NCBI GenBank assembly: GCA_036402075.1
Contig: DASWTP010000142.1
Coordinates: 20,647 to 84,646 of the forward strand
DNA length: 64,000 nucleotides
Reading direction: 5' to 3'
Origin: Chryseosolibacter sp036402075
GTDB lineage: Bacteria > Bacteroidota > Bacteroidia > Cytophagales > Cyclobacteriaceae
The position numbers and the translations under genes are program-made. Under the pieces are notes generated by a model. The model made no database searches, had not been told where the DNA came from, and saw only the letters and a program-made list of their open reading frames with translations. Every line of letters begins with the position of its first letter. The first letter of the stretch is position 1. Positions 15,262 to 24,006 of this stretch are shown here, piece after piece.

Positions 15262-16490
15262 TATTTTTTGCACAGTCGAATACCATTGAATTGCCACCGC
15301 AGTGCGGGGTAGAAAAAATTACGATATGTTTTTCGGGAATGATTCTCCGGAGTCATCGCGGAAGCGCCACGAAGGACCATGTTGTTTACCATAAATTTTC
15401 CATTGTATTCCCCCACGGGCCCGTCAGGCTTCGTGTAGCCGGGGTAGGGCAGGTATGCACTGTTGGTATGCTCCCACCGCAGGCCCCACTGAAACTGATC
15501 AGCAGCAGCTTCCCATTCAAACTCGGTTGGTAAACGCATATCGAGCCACGAAGCAAAGGCAGATGCTTCGTAAAAACTCACGTGGGTAACCGGTTCTTCC
15601 AGGTTTACCTTCTCCAGGCCGGACAGTGCGTATCGATACCATGTTCCCTCAATGAAATACCAATAGAGAGGTGCTACAATGTTGTTTTCCTTTACCCATG
15701 CCCATCCGTCACTATGCCAGAAATCATGAGTCTGATATCCACCGGCCTGCATAAACTGAAGATATTCGTGATTGGTGGCCAGACTCTTCCGTATAGAGAA
15801 TGGTTTAAGGATCACAGTGTGTGCACCACCTTCATTATCATACGCGAATGTATTTTTCTTGTGACCGATCGAGTAGCGGCCTTCGGATATATCAACGAAG
15901 CTGCGATCATACTCGTTTGTTGGCGTTTCGCGCACATCAGTTTTATAATGAGGAAACAGCGGGTTGTGGCCGAGAATGAATTTGATGTCGGTGTATAGCA
16001 GCTCCTGGTGCTGCTGCTCATGATGTAATCCGATTTCGAGAATTGACCTTGCTTCTTCCGGGAAATCGTTCAGCAGCCACAACACATGTTCGTCTACATA
16101 ACCACGGTATTGGAAAATTTCTTCCACGGAAGGCCTGGACATGTTTCCCCGGTCAGGGCGTAATACCCGGTTGCCCATGCTTTCATAATAACTATTGAAA
16201 AGAAAAGAGTATTGCGGATGAAACCGCTTATAGTTTCGATAATGCGGAACGAGAATAAATTCTTCAAAAAACCAGGTTGTGTGTGCAAGGTGCCACTTGG
16301 GTGGACTGACGAACTCCACCGGCTGAACAACATAATCCTCCGTTGCAAGAGGCTCACAGATGAATTCTGTGTACCGTCTTACTTGCGTGAAACGTTCAGC
16401 GAGAGAAACCTTTTTGACTGTCGCTGCCTGCGATGGCTTCCGTGTAAGTCGAATTTTTTCTAACGTGCTCCTCATATCTCCGGTATTCAT
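15261..16490 (-). CDS. egtB: ergothioneine biosynthesis iron-dependent sulfoxide synthase EgtB
   Basis: 409 residues from the ATG at 16490; a GTG two codons upstream is also open. The N-terminal DinB-like domain supplies the iron ligands: a His in HLAHTTWFFEEF and the HHEQQHQE pair. The C-terminal formylglycine-generating-enzyme fold runs from about 195 to the end (PVTHVSFYEASAFASWL, RLPTEFEWEAAA, RWQFNGIRL). EgtB joins hercynine to a thiol (gamma-glutamylcysteine or cysteine) with O2. No egtA, egtC or egtE is adjacent, so either a cysteine-using EgtB or unlinked genes must complete the route. Confidence 0.92.
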   Translation of the reverse strand: MNTGDMRSTLEKIRLTRKPSQAATVKKVSLAERFTQVRRYTEFICEPLATEDYVVQPVEFVSPPKWHLAHTTWFFEEFILVPHYRNYKRFHPQYSFLFNSYYESMGNRVLRPDRGNMSRPSVEEIFQYRGYVDEHVLWLLNDFPEEARSILEIGLHHEQQHQELLYTDIKFILGHNPLFPHYKTDVRETPTNEYDRSFVDISEGRYSIGHKKNTFAYDNEGGAHTVILKPFSIRKSLATNHEYLQFMQAGGYQTHDFWHSDGWAWVKENNIVAPLYWYFIEGTWYRYALSGLEKVNLEEPVTHVSFYEASAFASWLDMRLPTEFEWEAAADQFQWGLRWEHTNSAYLPYPGYTKPDGPVGEYNGKFMVNNMVLRGASAMTPENHSRKTYRNFFYPALRWQFNGIRLCKK

Positions 16491-16544
16491 TTTCACAAAG
16501 TGTAAAAATTATACCGCGGAGTGAAGAACAGACCTCGTACCTTT

Positions 16545-17348
16545 TTAGATGTCGGCTTTTTGCAGCTTGCGGAAACTAATCAGGTTAAAGATCACAATCC
16601 AGGCGACCACGACCGCCACGTTCAGTGGATCGAGATAATCTTTGATTTCCTGGAACGCATAGCGAGGGTACGGGCACTCGATCATGTTCCATATTGATTT
16701 CATCGGAAAATACGGCACGAGTTGAGGAATATCCTCATCGAGGTTCAGTGTGATGATCAACTCAATCATCTGCGACAACAGTACGATAATGATCGAAAGG
16801 CCGGCACGCTGAATGAGAATGCTCATCATCATGGCAAACGAGAGAAAGAAGAATATTTCGAGGAAATACGCCACAAAAAATTCCACATCGGTGAACATGT
16901 TTTCATAAACCACAGTTGGGCTGTAGATCAACCCCGTCACCAGGCCGATTACAAAAATCATAATAACACTCATCAGACTGAGCAGCACATTGGTCATGAT
17001 CTTGGACGTGACAAACTGTGCGCGGCTCATTCCGTCAATGATATTTTGCCTGAGCGTGCGATAAGAGTATTCATTGGTTACCGAAATCACGACCATGATT
17101 GCCAGGACAATTTTAAAGAAGCCGCTGAACCAGATCAGGTTCAGCCACACGTCCGGGAAGTGATATAATGGAATTCGGTCAATGTTAATCTCCTGGCCGA
17201 AGCCTTCGATGGTTCGGGCCAGCCATTTCAGGAATTCCATACCACTGGCCGTAGCGAACGCCAACGTAATGAAGTAGAGACCGCAAATCACCCAAAAGGT
17301 TCTATAGCTGGTCAGTTTTTTCAGATCTATCTTTAAAAGGTGAAGCAT
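16545..17348 (-). CDS. ABC-2 type transporter permease
   Basis: 267 residues with six hydrophobic segments and a large loop between the first two (about 45-70). The pattern YRTLRQNIIDGMSRAQFVTSK between helices 2 and 3 is typical of ABC-2 permeases of the bacitracin/lantibiotic-exporter type. It lies 28 bases downstream of the ATP-binding gene and surely forms a complex with it. Substrate unknown. Confidence 0.88.
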   Translation of the reverse strand: MLHLLKIDLKKLTSYRTFWVICGLYFITLAFATASGMEFLKWLARTIEGFGQEINIDRIPLYHFPDVWLNLIWFSGFFKIVLAIMVVISVTNEYSYRTLRQNIIDGMSRAQFVTSKIMTNVLLSLMSVIMIFVIGLVTGLIYSPTVVYENMFTDVEFFVAYFLEIFFFLSFAMMMSILIQRAGLSIIIVLLSQMIELIITLNLDEDIPQLVPYFPMKSIWNMIECPYPRYAFQEIKDYLDPLNVAVVVAWIVIFNLISFRKLQKADI

Positions 17349-17375
17349 GTTCGAAGCGTTATTGATTTGAAATGG

Positions 17376-18266
17376 TTAGGCACCTGCCAGGATTTCGAGG
17401 AATTGTTTTTCCAGTGACTTTTTCTTTGTGACAATGTGAGAGGCGATAACTCCTTTTTCAAACAGGAACTGATTGAGGTCTTTTCCTTTGAACCCATCGC
17501 GTAGCGTCACATGGAAGAGCCCATTTTCACGATTAATGGTTGTTGTGCCCGCAAACTGTAGAAGTATGTCATTTAGGTTTTCCACCTCGGCCATCACTTC
17601 GACTGTTTCAGACCCTTTACCTACATCACCGACCGGGCCGGAGTGCACAAGAACTCCTTTTTTAAGGATAGCGAAGTGTGTGCACACTTTCTGGACTTCG
17701 TCAAGCAAGTGGCTGGCGAGTATGATCGTTTTTCCCTGAGCAGCAATTTTTTTGATGAGTTCGCGAATTTCCGCGATTCCCATGGGGTCAAGACCATTGG
17801 TGGGCTCATCGAGTATCAGCACGGTTGGTTGATTGAGCAACGCGGAGGCTATGGCCAGGCGCTGCTTCATACCCAGCGAGTACGTCTTGTACTTATCGTC
17901 CTTTCGGCCAGTCAACTCAACCAGCTCCAGCACCTGCGGAATGTTCGCGGGATCACATTGTTTGATCATGGCGTTAAGCTCAAGGTTTTTCTGTCCACTC
18001 AGGTACGGGTAGAAGATCGGGTGTTCGAGAACTGCCCCGATTTTTTTTCTTATCTCATGATTGGGTGCTTCGCCAAACCATGAAAAGTTGCCAGCGGTTG
18101 GGTTTACCACACCCATCAGCATACCAAGTGTTGTAGTTTTTCCGCTTCCATTCGGCCCGAGCATTCCAAAAACCTGGCCCGCCTTAACCTCGAGGTTCAG
18201 ATTATTGACCGCCTTTATTTTGCCGAAATGTTTTGTGAGGTTCGAAATTGATAATACAGTTTCCAA
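17376..18266 (-). CDS. ABC transporter ATP-binding protein
   Basis: 296 residues. Walker A is GPNGSGKTTT at about 39-48, the Q-loop and then the signature YSLGMKQRL near 135, Walker B VLILDEPTNGLD near 155 and the H-loop ILASHL near 188. The C-terminal 80 residues form the small accessory domain common in CcmA/DrrA-type exporters. It is followed by the permease gene. Together they form a simple drug/lipid-type exporter; it abuts the ergothioneine genes but nothing shows a functional link. Confidence 0.92.
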   Translation of the reverse strand: METVLSISNLTKHFGKIKAVNNLNLEVKAGQVFGMLGPNGSGKTTTLGMLMGVVNPTAGNFSWFGEAPNHEIRKKIGAVLEHPIFYPYLSGQKNLELNAMIKQCDPANIPQVLELVELTGRKDDKYKTYSLGMKQRLAIASALLNQPTVLILDEPTNGLDPMGIAEIRELIKKIAAQGKTIILASHLLDEVQKVCTHFAILKKGVLVHSGPVGDVGKGSETVEVMAEVENLNDILLQFAGTTTINRENGLFHVTLRDGFKGKDLNQFLFEKGVIASHIVTKKKSLEKQFLEILAGA

Positions 18267-18310
18267 GGAGGAAGGGGTTAGATTCTGAAATTTACGTAAA
18301 AGGTTAGTCG

Positions 18311-18341
18311 TAAAAAAAGCACCTCGATTACAAGGTGCTTT
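18311..18341 (-). terminator. terminator of the vWA-sigma-DUF4252 unit
   Basis: AAAGCACCT (18316-18324) pairs with AGGTGCTTT (18333-18341), and on the minus strand the stem is followed by seven T residues. It lies directly after the last DUF4252 gene. Confidence 0.85.
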
Positions 18342-18349
18342 CAGAATCT

Positions 18350-18946
18350 TTAGCGGTTGCTGCTCTTTTTTTGTTCTTTCTTGATGACTACATCTTCATC
18401 GTCTTCATCTTCCTCTTCATCGTCCTTATTGTCTTTGCCCTGGTCAGTGAAAGCTTTGATCTGCTTGCCGATGTCACTGCTTTTATCGAGCGTAGAGTAC
18501 AGGTCTGTCACCTTATTAATGTTGATGCTTCCGAGAATGTCAAGCACGTAAAGCGATTCTTTGTCATTGACGAGCACCAGCATACCTTTTGTCTTGCCGT
18601 CTTTTTCTTTGAGGAAGACGTCAAAGTTTTTACCCTCAAAACGACTGGTCATGATCTCTTCAAATGCTTCTGCCTTGTAGTCGCCAACAAGTGCTTTGTA
18701 GCCATTGGCATTGAAGTTCTTTTCGTCTTTACGAATCATCAGGAATTTCATCTTTTCGATATCCTTGATCAGCTCATCAAAATTCGGGTCATTGGTTTGA
18801 TTTAGCATGCGGAGCGTATTGTTGTAGAAAAACAGCGAGAGCGCATCGCTGTGTTTTTTAGCGAGTGCTTCAGTCGTTTTGCTCTGTGCCGACACTGCAC
18901 CTGAGATGGCGAACAAAGAGATGAGAAGGAGAATTCTGAATTTCAT
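18350..18946 (-). CDS. DUF4252 family exported protein, third copy
   Basis: 198 residues from the ATG at 18946, with a signal peptide (MKFRILLLISLFAISGAVSAQ). The core has IEKMKFLMIRKDEKN and a VLDILGSININKV strand, matching the two upstream paralogues. It ends in a very acidic tail (about residues 165-185, a run of Asp and Glu) followed by a lysine-rich end, which its paralogues lack. Role unknown; DUF4252 proteins commonly sit in ECF sigma operons of this phylum. It starts 7 bases after the previous gene. Confidence 0.82.
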   Translation of the reverse strand: MKFRILLLISLFAISGAVSAQSKTTEALAKKHSDALSLFFYNNTLRMLNQTNDPNFDELIKDIEKMKFLMIRKDEKNFNANGYKALVGDYKAEAFEEIMTSRFEGKNFDVFLKEKDGKTKGMLVLVNDKESLYVLDILGSININKVTDLYSTLDKSSDIGKQIKAFTDQGKDNKDDEEEDEDDEDVVIKKEQKKSSNR

Positions 18947-18953
18947 ATCGGGT

Positions 18954-19436
18954 TTAATTATACGCGATCTTTTCTTTGTAGATCGTGAGTGATGGATCAA
19001 TATATCCTTTGATTTCCATTACCACTACCTCCGAGTCACTTTCGACCAGGAGCAAGTAACGGTTGTGTTTTTCTTTGTACGAAGTCTGGATCATTAGTGT
19101 TACATCGTCACCATGATCGGACACACGTGCCAGCTCTTCATATGAATCTTTGGCTGCGATTTTTTTGAAACCCGCCAGCGTTACCTGGTTTGCCTTGAAA
19201 ACTCTTTTCGGAATTACGATGAAACGAATGTCCTTTACGTCTTCCATGGCTTCTTTAAAGTCTTTTTCTCCGGCCAGCCACAGGATGGTGCGCGCGAGGG
19301 AACCGGAAGCATGCAGAGCGAGGACGTCTTTTTCTCCCCGGAATTTTTCACGCAAGGTTTGATAGCTATTGCTTTGTGCAATGCACGTGCATACGCCAAA
19401 AAGGAGCAGGGCAACTGATGTAGTCAGGAATTTCAT
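18954..19436 (-). CDS. DUF4252 family exported protein, second copy
   Basis: 160 residues with a signal peptide (MKFLTTSVALLLFGVCTCIAQ). The conserved DUF4252-type pattern is present (VKDIRFIVIPKRV, then SYEELARVSDHGDDVTLMIQ and VVVMEIKGYIDPS). It is the shortest and most diverged of the three. A strong hairpin upstream at 19478-19512 separates it from the first copy, so its level may be lower or it may have its own start. Confidence 0.75.
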   Translation of the reverse strand: MKFLTTSVALLLFGVCTCIAQSNSYQTLREKFRGEKDVLALHASGSLARTILWLAGEKDFKEAMEDVKDIRFIVIPKRVFKANQVTLAGFKKIAAKDSYEELARVSDHGDDVTLMIQTSYKEKHNRYLLLVESDSEVVVMEIKGYIDPSLTIYKEKIAYN

Positions 19437-19477
19437 AACAGGATATGTTTTTTACTACTCAGAAGATGCAGAAAAAG

Positions 19478-19512
19478 GTAAAAGCGTTGCTTGGGTTATG
19501 CAACGCTTTTAC
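19478..19512 (-). terminator. terminator or attenuator inside the DUF4252 cluster
   Basis: A perfect 13-base stem GTAAAAGCGTTGC / GCAACGCTTTTAC with a 9-base loop, followed on the minus strand by CCTTTTTC. It stands 12 bases after the stop of the first DUF4252 gene and 41 bases before the second. Confidence 0.8.
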
Positions 19513-19524
19513 GATATAGATTGA

Positions 19525-20079
19525 TTAATTGTCTTTGCTGGTTGGCTTCTTTTCAGATTTCTTCTCGCTCTTACCGTCAATGTTGTGGAGGTTCTCGAGG
19601 CCTTTCACGTCCATTTTGCTTCCGATCCGGGATACCTGCTTCAGATCGATTTCGCCAAAGAGGCTCAACACCATGAATTCAGAGTCGCCACCGGCTACCA
19701 TCAAGAGTTCGGAGATTTTTCCACCACTTTCCTTGATCAAAAACTTCATGTCTTTGTCTTTATCACGAACTGTCATCAGTTCTTCATAATCCTTTGGAAT
19801 TACGGTGAACGCCTCCTTGTAGAGTTCTCTCGCATTTCGGGCGTCTTCTTTAGCAAGGATTTTCAGGCCTTTCAGTTTGCTGATGGCATCGAGAATCTCT
19901 TTGTCCTCCGGCTTGTCGGCTTCCATCTGGGTGAACAGGCCAAACATGCGGCTGGAGATATTTACCTGGCTGAATGACTCATCGTTCTGGTATTTATTGA
20001 AGAATTTAGTGATGGCATCCTGGGCTTGCGCGCCACTGAAGGCAGCCATGAGCACAACTATCGCAACTATCTTTTTCAT
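19525..20079 (-). CDS. DUF4252 family exported protein, first copy
   Basis: 184 residues with a signal peptide (MKKIVAIVVLMAAFSGAQAQ). Core elements are ISKLKGLKILAKEDARN, IPKDYEELMTVRDKDKDMKFLIKE and EFMVLSLFGEIDLKQVSRI, the most typical DUF4252 sequence of the three. The tail is lysine/serine-rich. It follows the anti-sigma-like gene after 40 bases. It is likely an envelope protein made under the neighbouring sigma factor. Confidence 0.85.
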   Translation of the reverse strand: MKKIVAIVVLMAAFSGAQAQDAITKFFNKYQNDESFSQVNISSRMFGLFTQMEADKPEDKEILDAISKLKGLKILAKEDARNARELYKEAFTVIPKDYEELMTVRDKDKDMKFLIKESGGKISELLMVAGGDSEFMVLSLFGEIDLKQVSRIGSKMDVKGLENLHNIDGKSEKKSEKKPTSKDN

Positions 20080-20119
20080 ATTACTGATTTTTTAAAGCTT
20101 GTTAATGTTGAACTGTGGG

Positions 20120-20638
20120 TTATAACTTCGGTTTATCTTCCTGTTCTTTTTGAATGCTTTTTTGAGCTTCATTAAACATGTTAATTTTCTTCGCTTGGTT
20201 TTGCGCTGATCCGAAACTCTTTGAGATCATCAGCAGCGCTTTTTTAGTTTCCTCGAAGGCAAGTTTCGGATCGGTGATGGTGTCTTCTTCCACTGCCACG
20301 GGGGCTGGCGTTTGTTTCTTGATTTCGTTCCGCACCAGCATAACCGCTACAACAAGCACGGCTATACCTGCGGCTATCCGCATCGAGTTGTACACCAACT
20401 TCATTACTTTTCCCTGCTTTGGAGATTTTACTTTTGCCAGTACTTCGCTGTCAAAGCCTGAGTCGGTAAGATCCTTTTTTTTATGATCATCGAAATAGTG
20501 AAACAAAACTGCGGTCTCTTTGAGTTGCTCGGGAATTTGCCTTCCCCGGAAGTAGGCTTTCAACTGCTGTTCTTCTTCAAGTGAAGTTTCGCAGTTCCAG
20601 TACTTTTCCAGCAACGCTTCAATTTTCTTAGAGTCCAT
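20120..20638 (-). CDS. membrane anti-sigma-factor-like protein
   Basis: 172 residues. The cytosolic N-terminal part (about 1-85) has the LLEKYWNCETSLEEEQQLKAYF pattern seen at the start of many Bacteroidota anti-sigma proteins. One membrane helix lies at about 87-104 (GIAVLVVAVMLV), and the rest is a short outer-side helix rich in Lys, Gln and Glu. It overlaps the sigma gene by 11 bases, so a sigma/anti-sigma pair is the likely reading. No zinc HxxxCxxC anti-sigma motif is present. Confidence 0.78.
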   Translation of the reverse strand: MDSKKIEALLEKYWNCETSLEEEQQLKAYFRGRQIPEQLKETAVLFHYFDDHKKKDLTDSGFDSEVLAKVKSPKQGKVMKLVYNSMRIAAGIAVLVVAVMLVRNEIKKQTPAPVAVEEDTITDPKLAFEETKKALLMISKSFGSAQNQAKKINMFNEAQKSIQKEQEDKPKL

Positions 20639-21140
20639 AGGCGTTGATCTTGGTTAATTTTTCCCGTACGGCATTCCGTGCACGAAACAGGTTTACTTTT
20701 ACCTGGTTCATATCGATTTCCAGAATGTCGCAGATTTCGTTGTAGCTATACCCTTCGACATCGCGGAGGTGCATAACCTGTCTTTGCTTTTCCGGCAAAG
20801 CAGCGATAAACTGTGTTATTTTTTGCATGCTCTCATGTGCTTCAGTGGATTCATGCGGAGTTAAAGTCTCTAGCCGGACATCGTAACTTTCTTCGATCGG
20901 TTGAGTCTGCTTACGATTCAGGCTTCTGATGCGGTCGAGCGAGAGGTTGCGGGTGATTCGCATGCACCATGCTTCCCAATTTTCGACTTCATTCATTTGC
21001 TCCCGACCGTTCCAGACCCGAATGAATACCTCCTGAACCACGTCTTTTGCTTCTTCTTCATTGCCTAGGAACCTCAAGGCAAACCGAAAAAGCTTGTTTT
21101 TCGCAGGCAGGACCCGATTTTGAAACGCTTCTAGGTTCAT
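20628..21140 (-). CDS. ECF RNA polymerase sigma factor
   Basis: 170 residues from the ATG at 21140 (MNLEAFQNRVLPAKNKLFR). Region 2 spans about 8-75 (LGNEEEAKDVVQEVFIRVW, ITRNLSLDRIRS) and region 4 about 105-160 (FIAALPEKQRQVMHLRDVEGYSYNEIC). The frame is also open back to a GTG at 21242 that overlaps the vWA stop codon as GTGA, but the 34 extra residues are not conserved in type. The anti-sigma-like gene follows with an 11-base overlap. Confidence 0.9.
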   Translation of the reverse strand: MNLEAFQNRVLPAKNKLFRFALRFLGNEEEAKDVVQEVFIRVWNGREQMNEVENWEAWCMRITRNLSLDRIRSLNRKQTQPIEESYDVRLETLTPHESTEAHESMQKITQFIAALPEKQRQVMHLRDVEGYSYNEICDILEIDMNQVKVNLFRARNAVREKLTKINAYGL

Positions 21141-21238
21141 CCGATTAAATTCAATAACAAGACGGTGGGAATAGTGGGATGTTACAGGGCAAGGTAAAAT
21201 ATTTCCGGGTGGGGTGAAAGCGGAGCCGTCCACAGCGG

Positions 21239-23965
21239 TCACCTCTTCCTTTTCGCCTTTGCCTCGTTAATCAACTTCACATCTACATTTTCCCTGGAAA
21301 TAGCCTCAAAGTTTCCTTTCCCGAGATTGGCCAGGTTTTCCAACGTTTTTGATGCGCCCACCCCCTTGCCAAAGTTGAATACAGTGAGGAAAATGTCGTT
21401 TTGCGAAAATTGTTCGATCAGTTTTTCAGTCTCTTCATCCATCGCAAACTCACCATCGGTGGCAAGGATAATACGGTTGTTGCCTCCACGGATATAATTT
21501 TCATCAGCCACCTTATAAGCCATCTTAATTGCTGCCCGACCGTCAGTCTTGCCGGATGATGTTAAGTCGCTGACTGCCTTTTTGATCTTTTCTACTTCTT
21601 TAAAAGATGTTGGTTTCAACAACACTTTTGGTTTGCCGGAGAAACCAATGATTGACACCTGGTCTTCCAATCTCATCATGTCAAGCATTCGCAGCATGGA
21701 TTCCTTGAGTAAAGGAAGTTTTTCAGGTTGGTTCATCGATCCGGAAATATCGAGCAGCAAAACCATGTTGTTTGTAGCGTATCCTTCCATTGAGCGCAAC
21801 TCTGTATTGGCTTCCCGGATATAAATTGTGTCTCGTTTTTCAATGTAGATCGTGTCGCGGGTATGGCTGGAACTGGCGGATGAGCGCGTTGTAGTTGTGT
21901 TGCCTTGTGTTGGTGTGGTATTTGGTTCAGTAGCACTTGCGGGGCGCAACGGCTCATTTGAATCCTGGCCATCAGTCAATCGTGTCCGATTTTTTTCACT
22001 TGTGGGATCAGGATATTTAACATTGAAAGCTTCAGGTTGAAATACGGTTTTCAGGTGTGGTGCCGTTGTAGATAACTCGCAAAACTTGTTGTAGTCGTCA
22101 ACCACATCGTTATAAAGATAGATGATGCTGTAATATGGGTCGTTATACCGGGAATTGGATGGTTTGCGGGGAGCGAGTTTTTGAAAATGCTCAACGAGCT
22201 GTCGTGACGTGGTTGGAACGTCCTCATAAGGTGAATATGGACAATTTCCGTTATATCTTCCGAGTTTTTGGATTCCTTGCAGATTGTCGAACTCTTTCGC
22301 AAGAACATCCCTGAGGGTAGATTCAATTTTTTCGGTGTTGATTTTTACAGTACTGTCACCGTTGTAAAATTTCCTGGCTTCGAATACGGCATCATGGTCG
22401 AGATCCACCAGATCGCGCAAGGCTTTTCCCGACTTTTGCCACGAGCTTTCCATGTTAGCCGGCAAAAAACTTTCGTAGATAGCCCTTACATCATTATAGA
22501 GTTTTTCCTTTTTGTCGTCCCAAGCCTTCATAAGCACTGCTTCACGCTCAAGGATTTGATAAACTCTTTCAAGTCGGTCTTTCTCGTAACGTCTTTCTTT
22601 TACTTCCATATCCAACGAAGCACCAAGGTTGTCCATCTCCTTAAGAACGTTCATGATTGTTTCAGCCTGCGCATTGAGTGACTTGGCGATGGATGGTGCC
22701 AGCGCCTTGCTGGCTGAGATCACTTTTTGGAAGTATGAATGTGGTACCTGGAATTTCGAATAGTCAAGATACATCGGTTGACGCTTCTCGTACGAGGCGA
22801 GTGTTTTAAAATAGGATGCGGAGGAATTGAAGCTTGTCAGGGTGGATTGCAGTGAATGAGTTTGATGGTACGTTTCATTAATGAAGTCGATGTATTCGCT
22901 GAGCGCAGCAAAAACAGGTTTAGTGATGATGGTCTTCTGCGGTGCAGTTTTTATCGGCTCAAAGGCTACTTCAGCGAAAGGCTTAATCTCCACGTTGACC
23001 TGAGTCTGTTCGTTTATGATCTCAAAGCCGGGCACGTACTTAAAGGTTGACAGTCCATAAAAACCGTCACGCTCTGAGAATTGAAGAAAGGTATTGTAGT
23101 CTGCAACGAGTGTGCCGTTAAAATGATTGATGAGGTTTAGATAAACGTCATTATTGTGCTTGTCGCTTTTTGTGGCTTCGTAGTTGTGTTCGTCCAGGGC
23201 GTGCCGTTTTACGTCAATGTAGTCGGCATATACTTCTTTAAAATGTTCCCACATGCTTGATGCCGGGTATTTGAGTGCTGGTTTTTGCGACTTCAATTTC
23301 TCAAGTGCTTGTGCGGAGGCGGCAATACTTGCCTCAAGTTTTTCTGCTGACCAGCCAGAATATGCAGCCTGGTGAAAGTTCAGGCGCCAGGCGTCAAGGA
23401 ATGTGCGTTCGTTTTCAACAAGCGTGTGCAAGAGCACGCTTGTGGAGGAATACGCTGTGGTCGGGGCGTTTCCCGATGCTTTTTTATAGGCGTCTTCCAG
23501 TGACCTTTGCAGATCTGAATACTTTTTCCGGAAGTCAACAACGAGTGGCTGCAGATCAGCGATGAGTTGTCTCGCCTGTTGGTAATTGTCTCGCTTGTAG
23601 TCTTCAAGTTTATAATATGTATCAAGTACTTTGCATTTTTCGTCAACCTTTTTCTCTGCTGAGCGCAAGTTCAGGAAAGCGTTGTTGATTTGTGAGGAGA
23701 GCACAGGGCTTTTAGGCTGCGAACTGATGGTGTTCACAAAGTATTCTTCAATTTGAAAAGGGCATGTGTACCGCGTTCGCTCAGGATATTTTCCAGCGAG
23801 CACATCATACTGTTTGAAAGCTGTCTCCACGACATCGCTTACTTCTTCACCTGCACGATTGGCATAGGCGCTGTATGCGTTGAGCGTCTTTTGGGCGGCA
23901 GAGGTGGCTTGTCCTAATGCATTTGAAGAAACCACCAGTAGAAAGCATCCGAGAAATGTTTTCAT
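21239..23965 (-). CDS. large exported von Willebrand factor A domain protein
   Basis: 908 residues from the ATG at 23965, with a signal peptide (MKTFLGCFLLVVSSNALGQ). Most of the protein (about 25-650) is predicted helical, with repeated Lys/Glu-rich helices and many tyrosines and no recognised domain. A Thr/Ser-rich low-complexity linker (about 655-700) leads to a vWA domain (about 730-890) with an intact MIDAS: DISGS, the Thr in GKTDGR and Asp in LATDGEF. It is the first gene of the sigma/DUF4252 unit and probably acts in the envelope. Function unknown. Confidence 0.82.
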   Translation of the reverse strand: MKTFLGCFLLVVSSNALGQATSAAQKTLNAYSAYANRAGEEVSDVVETAFKQYDVLAGKYPERTRYTCPFQIEEYFVNTISSQPKSPVLSSQINNAFLNLRSAEKKVDEKCKVLDTYYKLEDYKRDNYQQARQLIADLQPLVVDFRKKYSDLQRSLEDAYKKASGNAPTTAYSSTSVLLHTLVENERTFLDAWRLNFHQAAYSGWSAEKLEASIAASAQALEKLKSQKPALKYPASSMWEHFKEVYADYIDVKRHALDEHNYEATKSDKHNNDVYLNLINHFNGTLVADYNTFLQFSERDGFYGLSTFKYVPGFEIINEQTQVNVEIKPFAEVAFEPIKTAPQKTIITKPVFAALSEYIDFINETYHQTHSLQSTLTSFNSSASYFKTLASYEKRQPMYLDYSKFQVPHSYFQKVISASKALAPSIAKSLNAQAETIMNVLKEMDNLGASLDMEVKERRYEKDRLERVYQILEREAVLMKAWDDKKEKLYNDVRAIYESFLPANMESSWQKSGKALRDLVDLDHDAVFEARKFYNGDSTVKINTEKIESTLRDVLAKEFDNLQGIQKLGRYNGNCPYSPYEDVPTTSRQLVEHFQKLAPRKPSNSRYNDPYYSIIYLYNDVVDDYNKFCELSTTAPHLKTVFQPEAFNVKYPDPTSEKNRTRLTDGQDSNEPLRPASATEPNTTPTQGNTTTTRSSASSSHTRDTIYIEKRDTIYIREANTELRSMEGYATNNMVLLLDISGSMNQPEKLPLLKESMLRMLDMMRLEDQVSIIGFSGKPKVLLKPTSFKEVEKIKKAVSDLTSSGKTDGRAAIKMAYKVADENYIRGGNNRIILATDGEFAMDEETEKLIEQFSQNDIFLTVFNFGKGVGASKTLENLANLGKGNFEAISRENVDVKLINEAKAKRKR

Positions 23966-24006
23966 AATCAGCAATTATGTTCCGAAAGCGTAAACTTCAA
24001 AATATC

